A DNA stretch of 64,000 nt from Vibrio gazogenes (GCF_002196515.1 NZ_CP018835.1:1736001-1800000); one strand, 5' to 3'; positions 44,098-55,298 are shown, counted from the stretch's first letter. The notes: generated by a model not told the origin, from the sequence alone. Program-made: numbers and translations.

Positions 44098-46521
44098 ATG
44101 TCAGTCCGACAATCAGTATCACGTTCGCTATTAACCATCCCTGTTTCTGTTTTGACCAAGAGTTCGGTTGTTCCAGCCGATCCCATCGCTGATCATAATA
44201 TTGACCTGGAAAAACCCATCGTCTACGCACTCCCATTTCAATCGACTGTTGATCTGCTGACCTTAAAACAGCAAACGGAGAAACTAGGACTACCGGATCC
44301 ATTTCAACCGTTGGAAATCGATGGTAAAAAACTCACACGTTATATTTTTATTGCCTCCCGGCCAACCCTGATTCGCAATGATGATGATGTACCTTACGGC
44401 TCCGTGACTCAGTTCACTGAGTTACTTGCATTACATCAAGCCAATCCTGAGCTTGATATTCAGCTACTGCCGACCTCCGTCCTGTGGGGCAGAAAACCCG
44501 GCAAAGAAAATCAGAGCAAAGCTTATCTGGAACCCATGAACGGGCCACAAAAGGCCAAGGCGGTATTGCTGTCCGGCAGAGATTGCTTAGTGCGTTTCAG
44601 TCCGGTGGTTTCTCTGCGCTATATGGCAGACAGCCATGGCACGGATGCCGCTATCGCCCATAAAGTTGCGCGGGTCGCCCGGATTCATTTTTCACGCCAG
44701 AAACTGGCCGCCTCAGGGCCGCAACTGCCGGAGCGTGAAGTATTATTGCAACGGTTGATGCAATCCCAAGCCATTCGCCATGCAATTAATGACGAAGTCA
44801 AAACCAAAAATATTTCGCAGAAAAAAGCGCAAAAAGAAGCACTGAAAATATTAGATGAGATTGCAGCAAACTTCTCTTATTCTCTTGTGCGCAAAAGTGA
44901 TCGCTTGCTGAAATGGCTCTGGAACCGGATTTATCAAGGGATCAATGTGCACAATGCGGCACGTGTCCGCCGTCTGGCTCAAGATGGCCATGAAATTGTG
45001 TATGTGCCCTGCCACCGGAGTCACATGGACTATCTGTTACTGTCTTATGTGCTCTATCATGAAGGAATGGTACCTCCTCATATCGCTGCGGGCCTGAATC
45101 TGAACTTTTTCCCGGCGGGGCCGTTGTTCCGTCGTGGCGGGGCGTTTTTTATCCGCCGTAGTTTTAAAGGCAACAAGCTTTATTCGACGATTTTCCGCGA
45201 ATATCTGGCTGACTTGTTCGCAAAAGGATATTCCGTTGAGTATTTCAGTGAGGGGGGACGCTCACGGACCGGACGCCTACTGCCCGCCAAGACCGGGATG
45301 CTGGCAATGACGATTCAAGCCATGTTAAGAGGTCTCAACCGTCCGGTCACTTTAGTTCCCGTGTACATTGGCTATGAGCATGTCATGGAAGTTTCGACCT
45401 ATGCCAAAGAGCTGCGCGGTAAGCAGAAAGAAAAAGAAAATGCGGGTCTGGTGATCCGAACCATTCGTAAGCTGAAGAACTTTGGTCAGGGATATGTCAA
45501 CTTTGGCGAACCAATCTTGCTCAATCAGTTTTTGAATGAGCAAGTTCCCGACTGGACGAAAGATATTGATCGGGTTGGCAACAGTCGTCCCCAGTGGATC
45601 ACACCGCTTGTCAATCAACTGGCAACCCGGGTGATGACCCGTGTCAATGATGCGGCGGCAGCAAATGCCATGACGCTATGTGCAACCGCCCTGCTCGCTT
45701 CTCGTCAGCGTGCACTTGCCCGGGAAAACTTGATCAAACAGATCGACTGTTATCTTGATCTGCTGCGCAATGTGCCTTATTCAGAAACAATGACCGTTCC
45801 GCTAGATAGTGCGCAGGCACTGGTGGAGCATGCGACATCGCTCGATAAGTTTTTGATCGAATCCGACAGTATTGGTGAAATCATCTCTCTGGATCGTCAC
45901 CAATCGATTCTGATGACTTACTACCGCAATAATATTATTCATCTGCTGGCTTTGCCGTCACTGATTGCCCAGATACTGGTGAGTCATCAATCGCTATCAC
46001 TCGATACGCTGCGCAGTTATGTGGCGCTTATCTATCCATTCATTCAGCAAGAGTTGTTCCTGAGTTTTGAGCCGGAAGCGCTCAACGATCATATTGATGC
46101 TTATCTGCGCGAATTGCAGCGTCAGGAGTTAATCCAATGTGAAGATGACACGGTGTCAATCAATCCAGCCAAAACTCAGGTGTTAATCTTACTCGGCAGA
46201 ACGATTTCCGAAACACTACAGCGTTACGCAATTACGTTAAATTTACTGGTCTCAACACCGGAGATGACGAAAAGCGAACTCGAAAAAAATAGTCAGGAAA
46301 TCGCCCGTCGTCTCGGACGGCTCCATGGAATTAATGCACCGGAGTTTTTTGATAAAGGTGTATTTACGGCCTTAATGACCACGCTGAAACAGCAAGACTA
46401 TCTCAATCATGATCAGCAACTCTGTGCGGAAAAATGTCAGCAATTGTCTGAACTGATGTTCACCTTGCTCTATCCTGAAATCCGCTTAACGATTAGAGAG
46501 AGTATTTATCTGATTGAGTAA
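44098..46521 (+). CDS. plsB: Glycerol-3-phosphate acyltransferase PlsB
   Basis: 807 residues from the start at 44098, matching the E. coli length; TGAGAG lies upstream. The acyltransferase motif H306-x4-D311 is in [11 protein letters not shown]. Further blocks are [41 protein letters not shown] and [16 protein letters not shown]. It catalyses the first acylation of glycerol-3-phosphate at the inner membrane. An in-frame codon at 44047 would add 17 residues without a better ribosome site. Confidence 0.93.
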   Translation: MSVRQSVSRSLLTIPVSVLTKSSVVPADPIADHNIDLEKPIVYALPFQSTVDLLTLKQQTEKLGLPDPFQPLEIDGKKLTRYIFIASRPTLIRNDDDVPYGSVTQFTELLALHQANPELDIQLLPTSVLWGRKPGKENQSKAYLEPMNGPQKAKAVLLSGRDCLVRFSPVVSLRYMADSHGTDAAIAHKVARVARIHFSRQKLAASGPQLPEREVLLQRLMQSQAIRHAINDEVKTKNISQKKAQKEALKILDEIAANFSYSLVRKSDRLLKWLWNRIYQGINVHNAARVRRLAQDGHEIVYVPCHRSHMDYLLLSYVLYHEGMVPPHIAAGLNLNFFPAGPLFRRGGAFFIRRSFKGNKLYSTIFREYLADLFAKGYSVEYFSEGGRSRTGRLLPAKTGMLAMTIQAMLRGLNRPVTLVPVYIGYEHVMEVSTYAKELRGKQKEKENAGLVIRTIRKLKNFGQGYVNFGEPILLNQFLNEQVPDWTKDIDRVGNSRPQWITPLVNQLATRVMTRVNDAAAANAMTLCATALLASRQRALARENLIKQIDCYLDLLRNVPYSETMTVPLDSAQALVEHATSLDKFLIESDSIGEIISLDRHQSILMTYYRNNIIHLLALPSLIAQILVSHQSLSLDTLRSYVALIYPFIQQELFLSFEPEALNDHIDAYLRELQRQELIQCEDDTVSINPAKTQVLILLGRTISETLQRYAITLNLLVSTPEMTKSELEKNSQEIARRLGRLHGINAPEFFDKGVFTALMTTLKQQDYLNHDQQLCAEKCQQLSELMFTLLYPEIRLTIRESIYLIE

Positions 46522-46598
46522 CGTTTGTCCCGGCTTTGTTGGGTAAACAGCATTGAATCAAACGCAAACGCAGCAGCTTTGGTTTATTCAGGTAAAAG

Positions 46599-46626
46599 AA
46601 ACGGCATCATTTGATGCCGTTTTTCT
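46599..46626. terminator. Shared plsB/ubiA terminator
   Basis: AAACGGCATCA/TGATGCCGTTT stem with a very short loop, followed by TTCTT, between convergent genes. Confidence 0.8.
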
Positions 46627-46646
46627 TGCCACGCTGCATTTACGGC

Positions 46647-47507
46647 TTAATGGGACCACATGGAAATCAGCAGACCCGCAGTAACCACCATGCCGACATA
46701 GTTGTTGTTCAGAAATGCTTGTAGGCACTGAGTTCGCTGACGGTGCCGGATTAAATGTTGTTGATAAACAAATAATCCACTCACAATCAGTAAACTCCAA
46801 TAAAACGCAGCGCTCAACTGATACATCACACCGACACCAATTAGCATTAGTAACGTGATCAGTTGGAGTGTGCCAATAATCAGCTTATCAAAGCGGCCAA
46901 ACAGAACCGCTGTTGACTTCACGCCGATCTTTAAATCATCTTCCCGATCGGTCATCGCATACTGCGTATCATAAGCCACCGTCCAGACAGAATTAATCAG
47001 AAAAATAAACCAGACCACGCCCGGTAAACTATTTGACTGTGCCGCCCAAGCCATCGGAATCGCCCAGCTAAAAGCCAGTGCCAAAAAAACCTGCGGTAAA
47101 TGTGTATAACGTTTCATGAAAGGATAAATAAACGCCAACACAATCGCAGCAAAGGAGAGTTGAATGGTGAGTTTGTTCATCGTCAGAACCAGCGCAAACG
47201 AGAACAACGACAAAATCAGAAATAAACCGACCGCCTCTTTCTCGGTCACAAGGCCAGCCGGTAAGGGACGCATTTGTGTTCGTTGAACATGCCCGTCAAC
47301 ATGACGATCCGCAAAGTCGTTAATCACACAGCCGGCTGACCGCATGAAGACGACTCCAAGAACAAAAACAAACAGAACGTTCAGATCCGGAATGCCTTCG
47401 GCAGCAAGAATCAATGCCCATAACGTCGGCCATAACAACAGCAAAGAGCCAATTGGGCGATCCATTCGCATCAATTGCCAGTATGCTTTTGCCTTTGATA
47501 CAGTCAT
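46647..47507 (-). CDS. ubiA: 4-hydroxybenzoate octaprenyltransferase UbiA
   Basis: A 286-residue multi-pass membrane protein. The two Asp-rich prenyl-diphosphate/Mg sites are visible: [15 protein letters not shown] and [28 protein letters not shown] near the N-terminus is typical of the family. It prenylates 4-hydroxybenzoate in ubiquinone synthesis. It overlaps ubiC by 4 nt, so the two successive steps are translationally coupled. Confidence 0.93.
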   Translation of the reverse strand: MTVSKAKAYWQLMRMDRPIGSLLLLWPTLWALILAAEGIPDLNVLFVFVLGVVFMRSAGCVINDFADRHVDGHVQRTQMRPLPAGLVTEKEAVGLFLILSLFSFALVLTMNKLTIQLSFAAIVLAFIYPFMKRYTHLPQVFLALAFSWAIPMAWAAQSNSLPGVVWFIFLINSVWTVAYDTQYAMTDREDDLKIGVKSTAVLFGRFDKLIIGTLQLITLLMLIGVGVMYQLSAAFYWSLLIVSGLFVYQQHLIRHRQRTQCLQAFLNNNYVGMVVTAGLLISMWSH

Positions 47508-48085
47508 TCTTCGTTCTCCTTCACATACACGGGGGCATCTGGTAAAAATAGCTCAGTGACAAGCATCGGTTGACGTGCCATCCATAGCCTTGAGCGACGC
47601 GCCCACAATACGCCATCTTCAGTGTCTACTTTTGCGACCTGTAACGCATCTCGTTGAACATCCTCAGATTGAAACACAAAATCCCCCAGTGAACTTGCTC
47701 CCAATTGAAAGAGGCGATTCGATAAGTCACTCTTGTCCAACTGCGGAATCAGCGTATGACCAATCACCCATGGTGTGTTGTCACCCGACAGTAACACCTG
47801 ACGCACCAGACATCGTTGTGGAGAAGACAACAAGCTCTGTTCTTGTACAGAAAACCACGCGGTATCTTCCCAGTCATGCCGGAGTACATCAACGGATAGA
47901 GACTGGCAATAGTTTTTCATCAACAGAGAAAGCGATCCCTGTTCTTGTAACCATTGTCTAATCTTTGGCGTCGGAAAATAAAAACTTTCGCATTCTTGCC
48001 AGATTATCTGGTTTAATAGCGGTAGATAAGGCGAAACTGATTGATACATACTACTATTTTTATGTGAATGCCTTTGTGATTGCAT
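47504..48085 (-). CDS. ubiC: Chorismate pyruvate-lyase UbiC
   Basis: A 193-residue cytoplasmic enzyme that converts chorismate to 4-hydroxybenzoate and pyruvate, the entry step of ubiquinone synthesis. Conserved [31 protein letters not shown] and WARRSRLW blocks. The ATG at 48083-48085 has AGGA 6 nt upstream. A second ATG 12 codons in (48049) would fit the family N-terminus but has a weak ribosome site. Confidence 0.9.
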   Translation of the reverse strand: MQSQRHSHKNSSMYQSVSPYLPLLNQIIWQECESFYFPTPKIRQWLQEQGSLSLLMKNYCQSLSVDVLRHDWEDTAWFSVQEQSLLSSPQRCLVRQVLLSGDNTPWVIGHTLIPQLDKSDLSNRLFQLGASSLGDFVFQSEDVQRDALQVAKVDTEDGVLWARRSRLWMARQPMLVTELFLPDAPVYVKENEE

Positions 48086-48216
48086 AATGTCCTGATTAGG
48101 ATATTGTTTTGAAGCGAATGTCGAAGGCTGTCAGCTTTGTTATCAATGGGTAAACTATTGTAACAAGATCAGAGCGATTCGAATATCATCAACCTTTGTC
48201 AGATTATAACATTATT

Positions 48217-48627
48217 ATGCTGAAACGTTATTTAGCCCTCATCATTCTCATGACAGGCCTGTTCTCTGTCTCGCTTAGCTATGCAGCTGAGGATTCAGGT
48301 GCGCCTAAGCTTGCCTACTTTACGCTGGAACCTGATCTAACCACCAATTTCTTTACCAAAGGGAAAGAGCTTGGCTACATTCAAGTTCGTATCGAGATTA
48401 TGGTCGCCAGTGCTTCAGATCTACCGATCATCGAAAAACATCAGCCACTGATTCGCGATACAGTCGTCGAGCTGATGGGGAAACAGACTGAGGATACGAT
48501 TCGCTCTCTTGCGGGTAGAGAAGATCTGAGAAAGATGTTGGTGAAAAAAATCAACGATTTGCTTTTACCGGAAACAGGGCGTTCCATCATCGCTGATTTA
48601 CTATTTACTAAATATATTTATCAATAA
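48217..48627 (+). CDS. FliL-like exported protein
   Basis: A 136-residue protein with an N-terminal signal-like segment (KRYLALIILMTGLFSVSLSYA, cleaved near AAED) and a FliL-type domain (TLEPDLTTNF, LGYIQVRIEIMV, IEKHQPLIRDTVVELMG, LRKMLVKKIN). FliL proteins associate with the flagellar basal body; this lone gene outside a flagellar operon is a paralogue of uncertain role. The ATG at 48217 is preferred over an upstream TTG. It is divergent from ubiC. Confidence 0.75.
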   Translation: MLKRYLALIILMTGLFSVSLSYAAEDSGAPKLAYFTLEPDLTTNFFTKGKELGYIQVRIEIMVASASDLPIIEKHQPLIRDTVVELMGKQTEDTIRSLAGREDLRKMLVKKINDLLLPETGRSIIADLLFTKYIYQ

Positions 48628-48697
48628 CCTAAAAAAGGCCGTCTGCGAAGAAGAGACAGCCAGCCTGTCCGGCACAATCCGGGGTGTTTCATCTATC

Positions 48698-49534
48698 TTA
48701 TGCGTTTGCCGGAGCTCGTTTCGCTTCGTACAGTCCGAGTCCCATTCCAATCAACAATCCAGCCACGTGTGCACTATTGGCAATTGGCATAAAGGGTTGC
48801 ACAAAAGCAATCACTAACCAGATTAGCATGAAACCAAGTAACGGTTTCTGAATGGATAACCCAAGCTCAGGTCGCTTCCAGCCGATCATCCAAATAAAAC
48901 CGACTAACGCATAAACCACACCAGATAGCCCTCCAAACCCCGGACCATCACTCCAATATTGTACGATCCCTGAACCGGCCGAAGACAACACCAGTAGATT
49001 CGCCAATTTCCAGGCGCCCAAGCGTTTTTCGAGATCGCCCCCCAGATACCACCACCACAACAGATTAAAAATAATATGGAGTATCGAAAAATGCAGAAAA
49101 GCCGGTGTAACCCAACGCCAGATTTGCCAAACCCCAGTTTGAGAAGTGGGAAAATGGAGCAGATTAAACATTGTTTGCTGCAATCCAAACATCTGAAGCA
49201 CAAAAACAACGATACATACGAAGCACACGCTCAATGTCATATAACCGGCTTTGGCGTAAAACAGTTGTAAAACACTCGGTGAGCGGTAACGAAATAAGGG
49301 TTTTTGCTTGCCGTCGGTTTGCCAAGATGCCGCGCTATATTTCGGATCTTCCGGATGTGCTAAAAACTGCTTCAGTTCGATTTCAACTTCATCCAAGTTT
49401 TCATCTTTAACTAACCATAAACAGAACGTTGCTTCTAAGTCCGGTGACATCACAATGTCTATATGCTTTAAAGCCATATAATCAATGAATGCCTGCCCCA
49501 AACGAGGATTATCGATCGTAATCAGACGTATCAT
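48698..49534 (-). CDS. glpG: Rhomboid intramembrane serine protease GlpG
   Basis: A 278-residue protein with an N-terminal cytoplasmic domain (to about residue 85) and six membrane helices. The catalytic serine is in GGLSGVVYALVGF and the catalytic histidine in NSAHVAGLLIGMGLG. HFSILHIIFNLLWWWYLG is the usual L1/TM2 region. It cleaves transmembrane substrates within the inner membrane. Adjacent to glpE in the same direction. Confidence 0.92.
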   Translation of the reverse strand: MIRLITIDNPRLGQAFIDYMALKHIDIVMSPDLEATFCLWLVKDENLDEVEIELKQFLAHPEDPKYSAASWQTDGKQKPLFRYRSPSVLQLFYAKAGYMTLSVCFVCIVVFVLQMFGLQQTMFNLLHFPTSQTGVWQIWRWVTPAFLHFSILHIIFNLLWWWYLGGDLEKRLGAWKLANLLVLSSAGSGIVQYWSDGPGFGGLSGVVYALVGFIWMIGWKRPELGLSIQKPLLGFMLIWLVIAFVQPFMPIANSAHVAGLLIGMGLGLYEAKRAPANA

Positions 49535-49627
49535 ATCTCTGTCTCTTCTTCGTCGAATAGTAGTAGGACATTGGATGATTCACAACGTCATTTGATGCGC
49601 TCACCACCGCCATGGAGAGCCCTGATG

Positions 49628-49951
49628 TTATGACAACGATGAGACTGGTAAATTCGCCCGATGCCAAGCCTCAAAACCACCATCAATGCTATATACCGCT
49701 TCAAACCCCTGATTAATCAAATACTGTGCTGCGCCCTGGCTACTGACACCGTGATAACACATCACAAGCACTGGGGTCTCATAATCCACGTCGGCCATAA
49801 ACTGATTGATCGTATCGTTGGTCAAGTGAAACGCAGCTTCAGCGTGTGCCACGGCAAACGACTGGGGATCGCGAATATCGACTAACGTTGCGCCCTGCTC
49901 TTGCATCATGCTCAGCGCACCCTGAACATCAATATGTTGAAATTGCTCCAT
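49628..49951 (-). CDS. glpE: Thiosulfate sulfurtransferase GlpE (rhodanese)
   Basis: A 107-residue single rhodanese domain. The active cysteine is in [15 protein letters not shown]. The N-terminus has [15 protein letters not shown], the usual DIR motif. It transfers sulfane sulfur from thiosulfate to thiophilic acceptors in the cytoplasm. It lies 93 nt before glpG in transcription order. Confidence 0.92.
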   Translation of the reverse strand: MEQFQHIDVQGALSMMQEQGATLVDIRDPQSFAVAHAEAAFHLTNDTINQFMADVDYETPVLVMCYHGVSSQGAAQYLINQGFEAVYSIDGGFEAWHRANLPVSSLS

Positions 49952-50348
49952 GATTTATCACTCCCGCACTCTATCGGTGAACACTATTGTAACCTATTCA
50001 GGTCCTATCGATACAATCGAATCACAAGGGTTATCCGTGATTGATCATTTTTGCACCATCAGTGGATAAAGCTGTGAATAGTGTTGATAAAGTAGTCACA
50101 GCGAAAATGATCCACAATATGTAGTGATGATCTTTATTTTATTGTGTGTAAATCTTTTGATATCCCCAAGCTGAACAATCTGTTCAGCGCTTGGTAATGA
50201 CGTCTCATACACCGAAAGTCAATCATTTAAACACAGACTTATCCACAGGCTGACATTGACAGAGCTGCACTGGTTTGGATCAAAAATAAAAACCGGGATC
50301 GCTGGGATCCCGGTTTCTGAATTTGTTCTCGCTGAGAAAAACGGATGG
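49952..50348. other. Intergenic region between rpoH and glpE with DnaA-box-like motifs
   Basis: This 397-bp region has no convincing gene. It contains TTATCCGTG (50031), AGTGGATAA (50061, reverse of TTATCCACT) and a perfect DnaA box TTATCCACA (50239). An imperfect hairpin with CCAAG..CTTGG arms lies at 50166-50194, and the rpoH terminator is at its right end. Confidence 0.5.
50290..50316 (-). terminator. rpoH terminator
   Basis: AAACCGGGATC/GATCCCGGTTT stem. On the minus strand it is followed by TTTTTATTTTTG. Confidence 0.85.
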
Positions 50349-51203
50349 CTACATTTCTCCGACAGCATCCTTAAGTTTCTTCATGGCATTTTTTTCCAGC
50401 TGACGAATACGCTCAGCGGATACACCATAATTATCGGCCAAATCTTGTAACGTTGCTTTGGGTTCATTCAACCAACGAGACCGGACAATATGCTGGCTAC
50501 GCTCATCCAAACTCGATATCGCTAACGACAGACGATGATTGGTATGCTGTTCCCAGTTGGTGCTTTCCAGATTTTCAGCAACATCAGAGTTTTTATCTTC
50601 GAGATAAAGGACCGGTGCCGACGCTGCATTTCCTTCGTCGTCATCAACAGACATATCAAAGGTCGCATCCTGAGCCGCCAAGCGAGATTCCATCTCCCGG
50701 ACATCTGACGGTTCAACACCTAACTCTTTCGCAACCGTTTCAACTTCACTATGGTTGAACCAACCAAGACGCTTTTTCGATTTTCTTAAATTAAAGAAAA
50801 GTTTCCGTTGCGCTTTCGTTGTCGCGATTTTAACAATACGCCAGTTGCGAAGGACGTATTCATGAATTTCAGCTTTAATCCAGTGCACAGCAAAGGAGAC
50901 CAGACGAACACCAACTTCAGGATTGAAGCGCTTGACCGCTTTCATCAAGCCGATATTGCCTTCCTGAACCAGATCTGCCATTGGCAATCCATAACCGGAA
51001 TAACCACGAGCAATATGAACAACGAAACGAAGATGCGACAGAATTAACCCTTTCGCGGCTTCAATTTCACCTTTGTAATGTAATCGTTCCGCAAGCTCAT
51101 GTTCTTCTTCTGCACTCAGCATCGGATAACTATTCACAGAACGGATATAGCTGTCCAGGCTATCTTGTGTCACAACTGCCATTGGATACGTATGGTTTGT
51201 CAT
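50349..51203 (-). CDS. rpoH: Heat-shock sigma factor RpoH (sigma-32)
   Basis: A 284-residue sigma-70 family protein. Region 2 includes [21 protein letters not shown] and [18 protein letters not shown]; the RpoH box region includes [15 protein letters not shown]; region 4.2 includes [21 protein letters not shown]. It directs transcription of chaperone and protease genes. GAGGA precedes the ATG by 7 nt. In relatives translation is controlled by mRNA structure; I did not model that here. It is followed, against transcription, by the ftsYEX genes, the conserved order. Confidence 0.95.
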   Translation of the reverse strand: MTNHTYPMAVVTQDSLDSYIRSVNSYPMLSAEEEHELAERLHYKGEIEAAKGLILSHLRFVVHIARGYSGYGLPMADLVQEGNIGLMKAVKRFNPEVGVRLVSFAVHWIKAEIHEYVLRNWRIVKIATTKAQRKLFFNLRKSKKRLGWFNHSEVETVAKELGVEPSDVREMESRLAAQDATFDMSVDDDEGNAASAPVLYLEDKNSDVAENLESTNWEQHTNHRLSLAISSLDERSQHIVRSRWLNEPKATLQDLADNYGVSAERIRQLEKNAMKKLKDAVGEM

Positions 51204-51373
51204 TCAATTCCTCATCAATTTCTGATTAAGAGTGTACTCAACCTATTATGTGGGACTCTATCATCTTGTTGCTTACGAGTTAAGTCCAACAGATACAGAT
51301 AAACAATTTTCTATCGGAAGTCAAGATCCCACTTTCACTCACAGTGAACCTCAGGAGATAAGACACATCTTTT

Positions 51374-52354
51374 CTACACAGGTTCAATTTCTTTCAAATG
51401 TCGTTGTGCAGATAACTTCGCTGCGATACAGCTGAGTAATGTACCGACCATCAGGAGTAACAAGGATTCATCCCAACCTAACCCTAAAAGACGGAACTGG
51501 CTATCGTAGAGTGTTGCAAGCTGACTCACTGCACCATTAAACAATATAGTCAGAAAAGCGGTAAATAACCATGCACTGAGTGAACCGAGCAAACCAAACC
51601 ACATGCCGGCGTATAAATAAGGACGCAGAATAAATACATCTGTCGCCCCGATGAGTTTCATCGTTTGAATTTCTTCTTTGTTGGCTAACACATTAAAACG
51701 TAGTGTATTCCCGACAATTAAGAAAACAGCGGCAAACATCAGCAGTGACAAACTCACGACAACCATTGTTGCCAGATGTTTGATCGCATCCAAGCGAGTC
51801 AGCCAATCTTCATCAAGGCGTACATCCGTCACATTCTGCTCATGCTGAAGGCTTTCAGCTAACTGCTTCACTTCGGATTGATTGCTCACCGCAGGCGTAA
51901 TCACGATCACCCCGGGTAATGCATAATCATCCAGCAGACTGATCGCTTGCTCAAACCCCGCATGTTGGCTCATCTCGGCCAACCCTTGTTGCGGAGAAAT
52001 GTATTCAACCTTCTGAACACTTGGGCGCACTTCTATTTCATCTTTCAGCACCATCACCCGAGCTTCTGGTGTCCCTTCTTCAAGATAAACGCTGATTTGT
52101 GAAGGCGTGGCGACATGGCTGGCAACCGAGGCAACATTTTTACTTAACAGGTATAGACAGGCAGGCATGGTTAACGCCATCGAGATAACCGCCAGTGTCA
52201 GTAAGTTGCCCATCGGTCGCTGCTGCCAAAGCGCCAGAAAAGACAACTTAGCTTGCTTGTAATGTATTGCCAGAAAGTGATCGCGAGGCGGACGCTTTTG
52301 TTCTCGTTTTTTCTTTGCGTTGGAGGTGCGTTTGTTGTTCGGCTTAGTGGCCAT
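51374..52354 (-). CDS. ftsX: Cell division protein FtsX
   Basis: 326 residues from the ATG at 52354: a Lys/Arg-rich cytoplasmic tail, a membrane helix (LTLAVISMALTMPACLYLL), a periplasmic domain with the HEQNVTDVRLDEDWL region, and three further helices ending in the cytoplasm. With FtsE it forms an ABC-type complex that activates septal murein hydrolases. It overlaps ftsE by 11 nt; a GTG five codons upstream would extend the overlap. Confidence 0.92.
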   Translation of the reverse strand: MATKPNNKRTSNAKKKREQKRPPRDHFLAIHYKQAKLSFLALWQQRPMGNLLTLAVISMALTMPACLYLLSKNVASVASHVATPSQISVYLEEGTPEARVMVLKDEIEVRPSVQKVEYISPQQGLAEMSQHAGFEQAISLLDDYALPGVIVITPAVSNQSEVKQLAESLQHEQNVTDVRLDEDWLTRLDAIKHLATMVVVSLSLLMFAAVFLIVGNTLRFNVLANKEEIQTMKLIGATDVFILRPYLYAGMWFGLLGSLSAWLFTAFLTILFNGAVSQLATLYDSQFRLLGLGWDESLLLLMVGTLLSCIAAKLSAQRHLKEIEPV

Positions 52355-53018
52355 AATCTTCAACCTCACTTAAGAACCCCTGGTTTAACTCGAGATGACG
52401 ATACATCGGACGGGAGTTAACTAGGTTAATATCATGCGTAGCAAGAAGGATTGTCACACCTGCACGGTTGAATTCCTCAAACAAGCGAAGAATCCGGTTG
52501 GATAAATCCGGGTCGAGATTACCGGTCGGTTCATCAGCCAGTAGCAAGGTCGGTCGATTCACGACTGCCCTAGCGATACCGACGCGCTGCTGTTCCCCGC
52601 CGGAAAGCTGACTCGGTAGGCAACGCGTTTTATCCAGAAGCCCGGTTTTATCCAAAGCTGCTGAAACTCGTCTTTTGATCTCATTTTCAGAGATCGATTC
52701 AATGCGCATCGGGAGTGCGACATTATCGAACACGCTGCGATCCATCAACAACCGATGTTCTTGAAAGACAATCCCGATATTTCGCCGTAAAAACGGAATA
52801 TCAGGGTTCGGAATACGCGTGATATCGTGTCCGTTAAAATGGATTCGCCCGTCAGTTGGCCGTTCGATAGCACAAATCAATTTCAGTAATGTACTTTTCC
52901 CGGCACCTGAATGCCCACCAACAAATGCCATTTCCCCACGACGGAGGTGGAAGTCGACTTTTTGTAAGGCTTGTCGTCCCCCTCGATAGGCTTTACTCAC
53001 TTGCTGAAATCTGATCAC
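52344..53018 (-). CDS. ftsE: Cell division ATP-binding protein FtsE
   Basis: A 224-residue ABC ATPase: Walker A GHSGAGKST, Q-loop VFQEHRLL, signature LSGGEQQR, Walker B LLLADEPTGNLD, His switch LATHD. Cytoplasmic partner of FtsX at the division site. Part of the ftsY-ftsE-ftsX cluster, 167 nt after ftsY. Confidence 0.95.
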   Translation of the reverse strand: MIRFQQVSKAYRGGRQALQKVDFHLRRGEMAFVGGHSGAGKSTLLKLICAIERPTDGRIHFNGHDITRIPNPDIPFLRRNIGIVFQEHRLLMDRSVFDNVALPMRIESISENEIKRRVSAALDKTGLLDKTRCLPSQLSGGEQQRVGIARAVVNRPTLLLADEPTGNLDPDLSNRILRLFEEFNRAGVTILLATHDINLVNSRPMYRHLELNQGFLSEVEDYGH

Positions 53019-53185
53019 TCGCTATCCCCTTCCTCAAGCATAATCCATGTTTGTTGCCCGTCTATAGACTTTCTGACTACAGTCAGGTTTGCAGCATCGT
53101 CCGTTGTAAACGCCACCGGTTTCACGATCATTGGTTTCATGATCACAGGTTTCAGGCATGACCAACGCGATTGATCTCACGGTGG

Positions 53186-54418
53186 CTATTCATCCCGACT
53201 GAACAATGCTTCGATAAACTCTTCCGTTTGGAAAGGCCGTAAATCATTAATGCCTTCTCCGACACCAATAAAGCGAATTGGGATTTTAAACTGATCAGCA
53301 ATCGCAAAAATTACCCCACCTTTAGCCGTTCCATCAAGTTTTGTCAGGGTAATCCCCGTCACTGGCGCAACTTCACTGAAGAGTTTGGCTTGGCTGATCG
53401 CATTCTGGCCAGTACCGGCATCTAAGGTCAGCATGATTTCATGCGGCGCAGACTCATCAAGCTTCTTCATAACGCGTACAATTTTGCGTAACTCTTCCAT
53501 CAGATTACCTTTATTTTGTAATCGTCCGGCAGTATCAGCAATGACCACATCGATCCCCCGAGCCTTAGCAGCTTCAATGGTATCGTAAATCACGGAGGCA
53601 CTGTCAGCACCAGTATGCTGGGCAATCACTGGTACTTGATTGCGTTCTCCCCAGATTTGCAATTGCTCAACGGCAGCGGCCCGGAATGTATCACCGGCAG
53701 CAAGCATGACCTTTTTGCCCTGCATCTGGTATTGTTTCGCCAGCTTACCGATTGTGGTGGTTTTCCCCACCCCATTCACACCGACCATCAGAATCACGTA
53801 AGGCGTTTTCTGTTCATCAATCACTAAAGGCTGCTCGACATGAGAGAGAATTTCTCCCATTTCTTCTTTCAGCAAACCGTATAATGCTTCACCGTCTTTT
53901 AACTGTTGGCGATTGGCTTTTTCTGTCAGGTTGTTAATGATCTTAACCGTTGTATCCATACCGACATCGGCGACTAGCAACTGTTCTTCAAGTTCTTCGA
54001 AAAGATCTTCATCGATCTTTTTCCCTTTGAATAAACCAAAAAATCCAGCACCGATGTTGGCTTTAGTCCGGCTCAGGCTTCTTTTTAAACGCGCAAAAAA
54101 TCCTTCAGTCGGTTTTTCCTGTTCAGCAACTCTCACGGGTTGAGACGCTTCCGGGACAGGATCTGCGTGACTCTCGTCATCCGGTTCCGGGATACGATCC
54201 GTTTCAACCTCAGTTTGATGCTCAGGCAATTCCGCAGCTTCACTGACCGCGTTTTCCTCTGTCGGCGCAACCTCAGCCAAAGATTCGTCCGCTTCAAGGA
54301 CCGCCTCTTCGACATCACTTTCGGTCGTTGTTTCAGTCAGATCATTTTTTTCATTGGGAGTCTCATCATCACCAAAACCAAGCCATGACAGCAGGCCACG
54401 CTTCTTTTTTTCTGTCAT
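53186..54418 (-). CDS. ftsY: Signal recognition particle receptor FtsY
   Basis: A 410-residue protein. The acidic, Glu-rich A domain (about 1-110) precedes the NG GTPase domain: G1 GVNGVGKTTTIGKLA, DTFRAAAVEQL, G3 DTAGRLQNKGNLMEEL, G4 TKLDGTAKGG, closing GVGEGINDLRPF. It docks SRP-ribosome complexes at the inner membrane. First gene of the ftsYEX cluster and divergent from rsmD. Confidence 0.95.
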   Translation of the reverse strand: MTEKKKRGLLSWLGFGDDETPNEKNDLTETTTESDVEEAVLEADESLAEVAPTEENAVSEAAELPEHQTEVETDRIPEPDDESHADPVPEASQPVRVAEQEKPTEGFFARLKRSLSRTKANIGAGFFGLFKGKKIDEDLFEELEEQLLVADVGMDTTVKIINNLTEKANRQQLKDGEALYGLLKEEMGEILSHVEQPLVIDEQKTPYVILMVGVNGVGKTTTIGKLAKQYQMQGKKVMLAAGDTFRAAAVEQLQIWGERNQVPVIAQHTGADSASVIYDTIEAAKARGIDVVIADTAGRLQNKGNLMEELRKIVRVMKKLDESAPHEIMLTLDAGTGQNAISQAKLFSEVAPVTGITLTKLDGTAKGGVIFAIADQFKIPIRFIGVGEGINDLRPFQTEEFIEALFSRDE

Positions 54419-54660
54419 CTGGAAATATCCTAGATTTATTCATCGGTTCAAAACGTTATAATACCAGTTCTACTGATGACGTCATTGGTATCATACTTTT
54501 CTCAGAATATTGATATGCTCAGGAAAAGAAAAATGACAAAGCCGTGAAAAATCTAAACTCAGGCTGTTAAACTTCATCATGCTTCAATTCGTACCTTCAC
54601 CCGTCTGCAACAAAACAGGCCGGGCGGCTATATTAACACTTTATTTTCGGTCAAAAAATC

Positions 54661-55263
54661 ATGGGAAAACATCGTCAGCCAAACCAGTCACAAAAAAGAG
54701 ACAAATCAGGCTTTATTCGGATTATTAGTGGATTGTGGAAAGGCCGAAAACTGCCGGTTCATGATGCCGAAGGCCTCAGACCCACCACAGACAGAGTCAA
54801 AGAAACCCTGTTTAACTGGCTGGCGACCGATATCCCTCAGGCCCGCTGTCTCGATCTGTTTGCTGGCTCAGGGAGTCTGGGCTTCGAAGCGGCATCACGT
54901 CAGGCTGAACAAGTGACCATGATCGAGAAAAACCCGGCCGCATTTCAGCAGCTCAGGAAAAATCAGCAGACGCTGTCAGCAACGCAACTCCAGATCATTC
55001 AAAGCGATGCGCTGCTTTATCTCGCTCAAACACCACCAGAAGAGCCCTATGATATTGTGTTTATCGACCCACCGTTCCGACAGGGGCTACTGGAGGAAAC
55101 ACTTCGCTTACTGGAGAGCAAGCAGTGGTTACACGAACAGGCAATGATTTATATCGAGAGTGAAAAAGAATGGCCTGTCACTGACATCCCTGCATCCTGG
55201 CAACTCTACCGAGAAAAAAATGCCGGACAAGTTTGTTATCGCTTATACCAAAAAGCCCCTTAA
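54661..55263 (+). CDS. rsmD: 16S rRNA m2G966 methyltransferase RsmD
   Basis: A 200-residue Rossmann methyltransferase: SAM motif LDLFAGSGSLGFEAASR, catalytic (D)PPF in VFIDPPFRQG, and N-terminal RIISGLWKGRKLPV and GLRPTTDRVKETLFNWL, typical of RsmD. It methylates the N2 of G966 in the 30S subunit. Divergent from ftsY as in E. coli. Confidence 0.93.
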   Translation: MGKHRQPNQSQKRDKSGFIRIISGLWKGRKLPVHDAEGLRPTTDRVKETLFNWLATDIPQARCLDLFAGSGSLGFEAASRQAEQVTMIEKNPAAFQQLRKNQQTLSATQLQIIQSDALLYLAQTPPEEPYDIVFIDPPFRQGLLEETLRLLESKQWLHEQAMIYIESEKEWPVTDIPASWQLYREKNAGQVCYRLYQKAP

Positions 55264-55273
55264 ACAGGGGCTT
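55254..55273 (+). terminator. rsmD terminator-like hairpin
   Basis: AAGCCCCT/AGGGGCTT arms flanking the rsmD stop codon, followed by CTCC. The weak U-tract lowers confidence. Confidence 0.5.
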
Positions 55274-55298
55274 CTCCAATGGCGGGCCTGAAACAGAC

